A DNA stretch of 64,000 nt, taken from contig NC_134846.1 in NCBI RefSeq assembly GCF_965363235.1, positions 61,183,121 through 61,247,120 on the forward strand. The letters are read 5' to 3'. The position numbers and the translations under genes are program-made. The notes beneath the pieces were generated by a model that was given only the letters and a program-made list of their open reading frames with translations, searched no databases and was not told the DNA's origin. This DNA is from Mytilus galloprovincialis. Lineage: Eukaryota > Mollusca > Bivalvia > Mytilida > Mytilidae. Shown piece after piece: positions 31,501-37,700 of the stretch; position 1 is the first letter of the stretch; every line of letters begins with the position of its first letter.

Positions 31501-33331
31501 ATTATTAAAGGCGTTAAGAACCTATGGTGACCCCACAGTTTAAATTATATAATAAGTAAGAAGTGAGCAATGGTCGTTACCGACAAACGTTCACTTGATC
31601 TGTCCCAGTCAATGGGATAATTTAGGTCGTCAATCAATGGCCAGGACCACACTGTTTTGAATATGATTCTATATTGATTTGAATTTAACATGTTCATTTC
31701 ATTAACAATTTTCAAATAACAAAGTCAGTAAATATTAACAATGTGCCTCCTTTTCACCCCATCCCAAAGTTTTTCTCAGGGTCGACTAATATCAACTTTT
31801 AACCTGAATGTTTCGGCGGACGGTGTAAATAGTCTTTTAAAATGTTATAGCTAAAAAGATAACTGCAACTATACACTATTACAAAGTCCACAAGCAAATC
31901 AAGTATTGCTTTTTAGGCGTTTGATTTTAAACAAGACTGACGGAACAAAAATACAATTATTTTGCAGTCTACAAAAATCATCATATCTATATTTATATTG
32001 TCTGATGAACGATATTACACTTTAAAGTTCCCTGGACAGTTCATAATATCATATAAATACGTAGATACCTTCAAATTGCCTTTGTTTTTTCTTCAAAATC
32101 ACGACTGGTCATACAGTAAAAAAATTTGAAATCGCTACTAGAATACAGTCAGTTATGGACTGATCGTACAGTAATTTATTTTGGTATCCTCAAGGAAAAC
32201 ATATTTTTTATGGGAAATACGAATGTTCTACTTAAATACGAAACGAATATTGAAACAGTATATATTGAACTTTAAACTGATGCAAATATTTGCAATAAAA
32301 GGTTATTTGTTTTGTACTACGAGAGCAAAATTGTCCATCGATTTCACTTTTTTTCTATGAAGTTGGTATGATGCACACGTATATTTTATATTCTACTGCA
32401 TGTTTTTGTTAAAGTTACACATATTTATGATGCTTTACATACCTTGAAGATGTTCAAAGCACTTTATAGATATAGGTGTAAACAAATGATGAGAAAAGTC
32501 ACCGTAGGCAAAACCGTCCTGTTAGCCAGTTGGTAGTCATCGCTTCGAAAATCGCGACTTCCGGATAGCGTACAGAATAGTATCTACACTGTGATTCTAT
32601 ACCCAAATAGAGAATAAGCAAACATTTTTGTGTTTTTTGGTTCATGTATCTTTCAGGAATAGATTACCTTAGCTGTATTTGGCAAAACTTTAAAAAAAAA
32701 ATTGTCCTTAATGCTCTTCAACTTCGTACTTTATTCAGCCTATTTTTGATTCGAGCGTCACTGATGAATGTAGACTGGCGTCTGGCGTAAATACAAAATT
32801 TCAATCCTGATATCAATTATGAGTTTATTCACTTTTATTTCAAATTTATTGTTTGACTTGGAGAGATGAATTATTATAAATCTCTCTCTGTACATAGCCT
32901 ATACGTATTTGAAGTGTTGTCCGTAACCAAGTTAGGGAACGGATGATAGGACTTAGTATATAACCGTATTGTAAAACATATAACTAAAGTTTCGAATTCC
33001 AAGGTAAGGTAAAAATGGAAAAATGGGAAAATCTGTAAATTCTTTAGAAATTCAAACGCTAGAAACTTTTAAACATATAAACGAATGAAACACAATTTTT
33101 ATATTCGTGTCCTGGTACAGGCATTTTTTGAAGAAAACGGTGGGTGAAACCTCGTTTTATAGCTATATAAACCTCCCATCGGTATGATAGGTGATATTAT
33201 ATGACTATTTAAATGAATAGGTTTTTATACTTACTTCATAATTTTTTCATATATCATATATATATTTGTTACTTACCATATACTTGTTGAAGAGAGATGT
33301 AACACAGAATTATTAAAAGTTTTGACTCCAT
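13545..33331 (-). CDS. Ly6/uPAR (three-finger) GPI-anchor-type protein, 3 exons, about 142 aa
   Basis: Exons on the minus strand are 33331-33277 (ATG at 33331), 20500-20361 and 13778-13545 (stop TAA at 13545-13547). Junctions are gtaagt/tattgtag (phase 1) and gtaagt/tattttag (phase 0), and the joined frame stays open. Exon 1 encodes a signal peptide (MESKLLIILCYISLQQVYG). Exon 2 opens the domain with TLSCFDCEEEF and ends RPCLDIEMYCM. Exon 3 has RRCTSECYYGC and closes with KCTSCCQYAGCN, the CC-x4-CN end of Ly6/uPAR domains. The domain has twelve cysteines, slightly more than the usual eight to ten. After NIDGSA a hydrophobic tail (FTLGTYMCVWTFC..) to the end fits a GPI-attachment signal. The protein is probably held on the cell surface; its ligand is unknown. 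Introns of 12.8 and 6.6 kb are packed with transposons. A caveat: exon 1 could belong to a lost paralogue. Confidence 0.8.
14046..14757 (-). repeat. Tandem dimer of the 355-bp repeat family
   Basis: Two copies, about 352 bp apart, share ATTGAAAACAACA..TTTAATATTTTATTGCG, GCTTTTC.GGATTTACC, TTCATCAGGAAC, GTACCGGAGTACTGACTAC and CCACCAGCAGAGGTATCGACC. Reverse-complemented, they match the plus-strand dimer at 52505-53190. A third copy starts at about 14748 but is lost after 40 bp, where the repeat at 14790 begins. It lies in intron 2 of the Ly6-type gene. Confidence 0.8.
14790..15330 (+). repeat. Interspersed repeat (GCAACAGTAGTATACCGCTG..CTTGGTACAG)
   Basis: Landmarks are GCAACAGTAGTATACCGCTG, AAACTAAAACTGAGGGAAACGC, a near-duplicate block AACATTAAAATGTAACACACA-CAGAAACG (twice, at 14928 and 15102), CATATTCCTGACTTGGTACAG, and GGTGGGTTGAACCTGG. 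An antisense piece lies at 34288-34400. It carries no credible frame. Confidence 0.65.
15331..16690. other. Intron 2 of the Ly6-type gene, nothing recognised
   Basis: This is AT-rich intronic sequence with no recognisable repeat or exon before the LINE remains begin. Confidence 0.35.
17203..17515. repeat. 46-bp tandem repeat within the LINE
   Basis: The unit TAAGGATCTCCCTTGCTACA-TTTTACATACAATTTCAACT-TATTGG repeats about four times nearly perfectly, flanked by two or three diverged units on each side. It lies between the SGNH-like and PHD segments. Confidence 0.85.
18333..18775. mobile_element. 443-bp near-perfect palindromic MITE, copy 1, TSD TA
   Basis: The ends are GAATGAAATTCAAAACAGTG and its complement, flanked by TA on both sides (18331-18332 and 18776-18777). 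The two halves are complementary almost throughout: CCATTGATTGAC, GTGAACGTTTGT, CTGTGGGGTCACCAAAGG and AATTCGAAAAA all recur mirrored. The centre is itself a hairpin around TTTTGATTTATAT. It disrupts the endonuclease region of the LINE. Other copies are 31257-31669, 37189-37631 and 50881-51322. It has no coding capacity. Confidence 0.9.
19373..19465 (-). repeat. Tail fragment of the GTTGTCTCATTGGC repeat inside the LINE
   Basis: The segment AAGAAGATGTGGTATGATTGCCAATGAGAC..AACTATAGGTCACCGT, read here in pieces, is the reverse complement of the 3' end of the repeat at 5286-5708. It sits between the reverse-transcriptase pieces NHGFKSGYS and HDMIQSYE. Confidence 0.7.
20612..21110 (+). repeat. 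GTCCAATCAACTT..GGGGCATTCGTGTAC repeat, split by a 355-bp-family copy
   Basis: The outer repeat (AGGTTCAGGTTCAAAAGTTT, TGAAGTCCAATCAACTT, ATGATATGATC at left; TAGAGTTTTCATCC, GAAAATGATAGTTGGAG, GGGGCATTCGTGTAC at right) matches 49086-49400. Between about 20717 and 20990 lies an antisense copy of the 355-bp family (GACGCGCGTTTCGTCTAC, CTCATCAGTGACGCTCG, GAAGAGCATTATGGACC). This segment is intron 1 of the Ly6-type gene, just upstream of exon 2. Confidence 0.7.
21130..22900. other. Intron 1 of the Ly6-type gene, mostly unassigned
   Basis: I see only a short piece of the 355-bp family near 21415-21450 (GTAGACGAAACATGCGTG), an A run at 22302-22319 and a fragment related to the 10629 repeat at 22740-22815. 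No exon with splice sites was found. Confidence 0.35.
22905..23115 (-). repeat. tRNA-derived SINE
   Basis: On the minus strand the head reads GTGGCCGATTGGTGTAAG (A box-like TGGCCGATTGG, 23096-23110) and TGTTCGAATCC (B box-like, 23047-23057), spaced as in a tRNA gene with a long variable region. The body follows with CAACGAAATAGCACAACCC. The cloverleaf is not intact, so this is a SINE head and not a functional tRNA. Confidence 0.65.
23116..24870. other. Intron 1 of the Ly6-type gene, nothing recognised
   Basis: AT-rich. An open frame at 23560-23796 runs through a GGGGGAGGGGGAG and A-run stretch and has no domain or splice context. Confidence 0.35.
24878..25878. repeat. 34-bp satellite array, left part (about 29 units)
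   Basis: The unit ACAACGTACCAATTGATATA-CAACCAATGGTGTA is repeated with 5-20% divergence. One stretch near 24925-24985 is degenerate. The 34-bp period shifts frame each unit, and the minus strand is free of stops over the 102-bp superperiod. This creates six overlapping long frames (24840-25842) of YQLV/HWLYIN type that are not genes. The array continues after the transposon at 27614-27825. Confidence 0.93.
25879..27613. mobile_element. 1.7-kb CAGTGGCGGA-family element inserted in the 34-bp satellite, TSD CCAAC
   Basis: The ends are CAGTGGCGGATCACGG and CTGAATCCGCCACTG. CCAAC, part of the satellite unit, stands on both sides (25874-25878 and 27614-27618). It is collinear with 10382-11749 but has an extra 344-bp MITE (26672-27015). 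A GACGAGGCGCGCGTCTGGCG fragment of the 355-bp family at 27025-27075 adds to the difference. A G-run of about 16 lies near the right end. No transposase frame is visible, so it is non-autonomous. Confidence 0.9.
26672..27015. mobile_element. 344-bp foldback MITE, TIR TATAAYAGGCTAT, nested
   Basis: The arms of about 95 bp are inverted: TAGGCTATTATTTGAACTTGG, AATTATTTTTAATTATGG and AATTCCATGTTTATT at left are mirrored at right. TA lies outside each end. The middle has a repeated GTGTTGTGCGCGGCACAG word, twice (26829 and 26889). It is absent from the sister element at 10382-11749, so it inserted after that family spread. Confidence 0.75.
27614..27825. repeat. 34-bp satellite array, right part (about 6 units)
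   Basis: The array resumes with CCAACTGATATTCAACCAAT directly after the transposon. It decays after GTGTTACAACATATAATATT near 27825. Confidence 0.9.
28818..29290. repeat. 196-bp tandem duplication, second copy split by a SINE-like tail
   Basis: CACTGTATTCTAGTAGTGATTT through TAAGGATGTTAAATGTTGTT occurs at 28820 and again at 29012. In the second copy, GAAACAT and AGCTTAATAGGGTG are separated by 29133-29232, which is the GTTGTCTCATTGGC end of the repeat family at 5286. Confidence 0.85.
29605..29764. mobile_element. 160-bp MITE, TIR CAGTGGCGGATCCAG, TSD CTTAA
   Basis: The left end CAGTGGCGGATCCAGAAATT and right end TAAATCCGCCTATG are flanked by CTTAA on both sides (29600-29604 and 29765-29769). 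It is exactly as long as the copy at 7099-7258 and has the same layout of G- and C-runs, but different internal sequence. Confidence 0.85.
29940..30500. repeat. Degenerate tandem repeat of about 170 bp, four units
   Basis: The landmark CTTTATCA-x-AAT..GTGCACCTNTTATTTT recurs near 29948, 30125, 30294 and 30465. Each unit is followed by an A/T-rich stretch, ATACGGAC or similar, and CCAC. Units share perhaps two thirds of bases, so this is old. Confidence 0.6.
31060..31256. repeat. Poly-G-ended fragment with TCCTGCCTTTTTTT tandem repeat
   Basis: GAAGCTACCATTTGATTTTTAG plus twelve G resembles the left end of the element at 56043 (GACGACCATTTGATATTCTG plus G-run). It is followed by about six TCCTGCC(T)n units spaced 20-35 bp apart, up to the truncated palindromic MITE. 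Confidence 0.6.
31257..31669. mobile_element. Palindromic MITE, copy 2, left end truncated
   Basis: The right end GTTTTGAATATGATTC is intact before TA. The left end starts inside the family consensus at CCATTGGTTGACGACC, and the outer 30 bp are missing. It shares CCTAAATTATCCCATTGAC with the 50881 copy, against CATTAAATTCATCCATTGAC in copies 18333 and 37189. This defines two subfamilies. It lies in intron 1 of the Ly6-type gene. Confidence 0.85.
32645..32830 (+). repeat. Partial 355-bp-family copy
   Basis: AGGAATAGATTACCTTAGC, TATTTGGCAAAACTTT, AATGCTCTTCAACTT, GAGCGTCACTGATGA and GGCGTCTGGCGTAAA follow the family order, in plus orientation, in intron 1 of the Ly6-type gene. Confidence 0.75.
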
Positions 33332-34190
33332 TTTGTTTATGGTTCCATTGTGAATACGAAAATTACGCACTTTATCCCATTTTTTAAAACGATAAATAAA
33401 GAACGGCTTAAAAGTTCGATCAACTTAAATCAACAGTTTAAAAGACCACTATTTTGTCAATATTAATAAACGGCAAGGTTTTTATCTTAATTAGTCTTTA
33501 ATCGATTGCCTATTATTCTAGGTCGGTTTCCAGGATGGGTTTTCAGAATCCGTAAATATTGCGCGAGAGGTTACATTCAATTAACAGGTAAAAATCAATG
33601 TCTGTGATTTCATTTATTTGGTTATTGAAAATCGAATAATACATATCCTATTTCCATTAGTTAATCTTAAAAATGCAGAAAGCGTGTAACTAAAAAAAAG
33701 TTTTATCTGGGTATGTAGCATGACGATAGCTAACAGTGAAACATAAAATAATACAACGCAGTTTTCACCTTGTCTTTAAAGTTTTTCAATTGAAGACACC
33801 AAAATAATGTTACAGTCCAAAAGCGTTTCATATAGTAAGGACATAACCAAGAGCATCTTCTGTGAGGTTTAGTTGTTATTATCATTATAGAAATGAATAA
33901 TAATTTGGAAAAAATAAAATCTTTGCTTAATATCAGTTATCGAAAAAAAAGTTTGTCTGTAGAAACAAAAGCATCGAGATTCCAACCAAACATTCGGATA
34001 CTCTTAACTTCTTCCTTCTATAAAATTATCAGGAATTTATGTCACTTGAAATCAACAAGTTGCTATGTATTGAAGAGGAGCAGAGACTTTAATTTTGGAA
34101 GTATATTTTTTTCTTTGGAATCAAACTGTCTGACGATTTTTAATTAGAATCGATTCACTGAATTCTAACAAACACTGTCGATTTAAATTG
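33332..34190. other. Spacer between the Ly6-type and lectin genes, nothing recognised
   Basis: This would contain the promoter of the Ly6-type gene. No TATA element at a suitable distance from 33331 is convincing. The open frame 33893-34147 has no domain. Confidence 0.35.
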
Positions 34191-34236
34191 AGCCAGTTAA
34201 CAAAATTTTCAGTAAAACATATTTTGTTAACTGGCT
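34191..34236. repeat. 16-bp perfect hairpin AGCCAGTTAACAAAAT
   Basis: AGCCAGTTAACAAAAT at 34191-34206 and its exact complement at 34221-34236 leave a 14-base loop. It lies downstream of the lectin gene on that gene's strand. Confidence 0.75.
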
Positions 34237-34574
34237 GGGTGTCTCTTTACATGTCATGCTGAAAGTTCATAAATCTCTTTGATGTGTTTCCCTCAGTTTT
34301 AGTTTGCAACCCGGCTTTGTTTTTTTCTCAATCAATTTATGAGTTTCGAACAGCGGTATACGACTGTTGCCTTTACTTGTCATATGCTAACCAAAGACCA
34401 CGAAATGGTTTGATTTCTTTTATCTGTACAATGCTATTTACATGTAGTACAGACAGTGTTGATACAAAGTATTAAGGTGTCTGTCTCTTCTCGTGCGATC
34501 AGCAAAAACTATCATTGCTTGCAGTAAAGGATCTCAAATAAATTGATTCAGTTATAACCACAAAAGTGACTTTT

Positions 34575-34580
34575 TTTATT
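34575..34580 (-). terminator. Candidate polyadenylation signal AATAAA of the lectin gene
   Basis: AATAAA on the minus strand lies about 185 bp beyond the stop at 34765, a plausible 3' UTR length. Nothing else supports it. Confidence 0.3.
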
Positions 34581-34764
34581 ATAATTATTGAATTAATTGT
34601 GGTCAAGTTCATTTGAATAAATAAACCTCAAAGATGTGTTAACACCAAATGGCAACAGATAACCGAAAGGCCATGAACAATGAGCAGAACAAATACCATA
34701 TAGCATTTATATCAAATATCATCAGAAATGGCTCACGCAACACAAATGATGAAATGGTCTCTTA

Positions 34765-37700
34765 TTAAGAAACACTATCCGAGCGAAAGATAAGATCTGG
34801 TACAACTGTTTGTTCGGATAATCGTCCAGTAAAAATTGGGCTATGAAAGTCTGATGAAAACTGATCATTTTGAATATGGTCATTTCCGTAAAGTGACCAA
34901 TCCAAGTCGTTATTATGGTCATCATCAGTACGGGTGTAGTCAATCCGCCCTCGCCATCTGAAAAAAAAAATAATCACTAGCTACATAAAAAACCTAAATC
35001 ATGAATCGATTAAATGTTACTAAGTGATTAAAAAAAATCATACGTCATTTTGCGATACTAGTGATTAATAAAATGTTTATTTTTATATACTGGTTTTACT
35101 TTATTAAAATAGATTGGTATTACATGTATGAAAAAAGGTTTACAGAATTACATATTCATAAAAGAAAAATTAGAGATGAAGCGACATGTCATGTCTTTTT
35201 GATTAACATTTATCTTAGGACAAACATACATGGTTATCTTAAATATTCAACGAGAGATCATTTTCTTTATAAAAACATTTTTGTAAATAAAATAAAATGA
35301 AAGACATCATTTTTGAGTTAGTATATAATTGGCAACCAGGGGCTCTTGTATTTTTGATATTCATTTAAACAGAGATTTACTGTGCGTATTGATGTTTTTT
35401 TCTACATTGGCTAGAGGTAAAGGGGAGGGTTGACCCCGCCACATTTTTGCGCCTGTCCCAAGTCAGGAGCCTCTGACCTTTGTTAATCTTGTATGATTTT
35501 TAATTTTAGTTCATTTATATGTTTTGGGGTTTAGTATGACGTCCATTTTTACTGAACTAGTACACATTTTTGTTAAGGATCTAGCTGAAGCCTGGCTCCG
35601 GGTGCGTTTTTTCGCTGTGTTGAAGGTTCAATGTTGGCCTTCGGCTATTTTATGTTCTTTGGTCGGGTTGTTGTCTCTTTAACTGCACACTCCCCATTTC
35701 CCATCCTCAATTTTAGCCATGCTAAACAATAAGAACAATAGTTTGATTGAATTACTTATAATTTATCAAATTGTCTTGAACTGGCGGATAATCTTAAAGT
35801 TGGTTGTGCTGAATTTCTTAATATTACGAACTACTAGTATATCAATTTAATTTATCTAGTATTTTATCTATATGTTGATATTTAAAATTACTGAATGTAA
35901 TGCAACATTCAGACGTAATTCGAATTCAATTCGCATTAACTAATTCGAATTAGTTTAGTTCGCATTCGAATTGCAATGCGCGTTAAATTCGCTTTACTGT
36001 CCGAACGTTAACTTTTAATTCGTAATAACAAAAACGCATTTCTAATGCGAATTGGATAATACGAATCAATTCGAATAGAAAAATGAAGAGTGTATGAACG
36101 CGATTAGCGAATTTTTATCCGACTTACCTCTTCCAACTGTAAATAGACAAAATAATATAACATTATTGAAATAAATATTCTTTGGTCTTGACTTTCAACA
36201 GTATTTATCTTTTTTTCCAATGACAAAGAATTATAACTATAAATCAATTTAGCATAAAAAAAAACTTACATAAAAATACTGTTAAAATGAGAAATATTAA
36301 ATGGCAATTCAACAAATGATGGTAGGTATCTTTGTTTAAAAATAACTAAATTATTTTTCTTTGCTTATTTACATTACACCACACGGAACGACAAAAAACG
36401 CTACAAATGAAACTCATTTTGAAAACAATAAACAAAATGCATTTAATTTCTTTAACAACTTTCATTTAATTTGTAAAACACAAATGATTGATATATGTTT
36501 GTATACTTACACTTTAATTCCAATCATCGCAAGAGTTAGTGTTGCTACAGTGAAGAGAGTTGCAAGGATACCGACGGCTATAACCACTGAAACAAAAAAA
36601 AAAAAAAAAACAATATATAGCATTTTGTTTATAAATTCTGTACTGATCATTGTTTGTGATTTGTTTTGAGTAAAACATTCCAAAGGTTGAATTACTTTAC
36701 ATTGGTACTTATAACGCAGCTACTGAATTAAATAATGGTTCTAAGACATATTTTGCTTTTAAAAACACAAGTAGCGAAAAAGGCGGGAAAAGAAACAGAA
36801 CAACATTATAATCAAACTACTAGAAACACTTATGTGTGTGCACACCTGATTTATATTGTTCTGACATTATTTCATTATACTTTCTGTTTTGAAAATTGTC
36901 TTGGAATCCTCAGCTTTGTTTCGTTATAATACACACGTCCAAAACCTTGGATATAGCAATTATCAGCATACACAAACCCGTGTAGAAGAAGGACATGCAA
37001 TTGTATTGTGTTTAAGTTACTTACAATTATTTGAAGAACCTATAGTTACAGCTTTGTTGTTTGTTAAGATAAAATCTGAGACCGTATCTGTAAAAAAAAG
37101 TTAAAAATCATAAAGATGCATGTACTTTTATATATCATAATTTTAAATGTCAATGATTCGATAAACTTGCAGTGAACTTTTAGTATTAGAATGAAATTCA
37201 AAACAGTGTGGCTGTGGCCATTGATTGACACATTAAATTCATCCATTGACTGGGACAATTTAGGTGAACGTTTGTATGTAACGACCACTGCTCACTATGT
37301 ACTTTTTAAAGACACTTATACTATGGGGCCACCAAAGGTTCTCAACACCTTAATAAAGTAATTAGAAAAATTGATCAGAAATAACACGATGTTTTGATTT
37401 ATATCAATTATATAAATCAAAACATAATGGTTATTCCTGATTAATTTTTCGAATTATTTTATAATTAAAGGCGTTAAGAAACCTTTGGTGACCCCACAGT
37501 TTAAATGTCTCTTGTAGGTACGTCGTGAACAGTGGTCGTTACAGACAAACGTTCACGTAAATTGTCCCAGTCAAAGGATGAATTTAATGTGTCAATCAAT
37601 GGCCACAGCCACACTGTTTTGAATTTCATTCTATTATGTATAATTCTTTAAAGAACTGGAATTAGTCGTTTTCATTGCTCCACAATTGTCAATTTCAATT

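Larger units (their letters stand above)
28356..32594. repeat. Pair of long-range inverted repeats (55-bp perfect arms 4.2 kb apart)
   Basis: Positions 28356-28410 and 32540-32594 are perfect reverse complements over 55 bp (TCACAGTGTAGATACTATTC .. TCGAAGCGA). A second block, 28798-28847 against 32123-32172, is inverted at roughly 85% identity and lies at a similar distance inside each arm. The motif ACTGTAYGATCAGTC occurs twice in each arm. It may be the remains of one large foldback element or of an inverted duplication. The sequence between the blocks in the arms is no longer alignable by eye. Confidence 0.7.
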
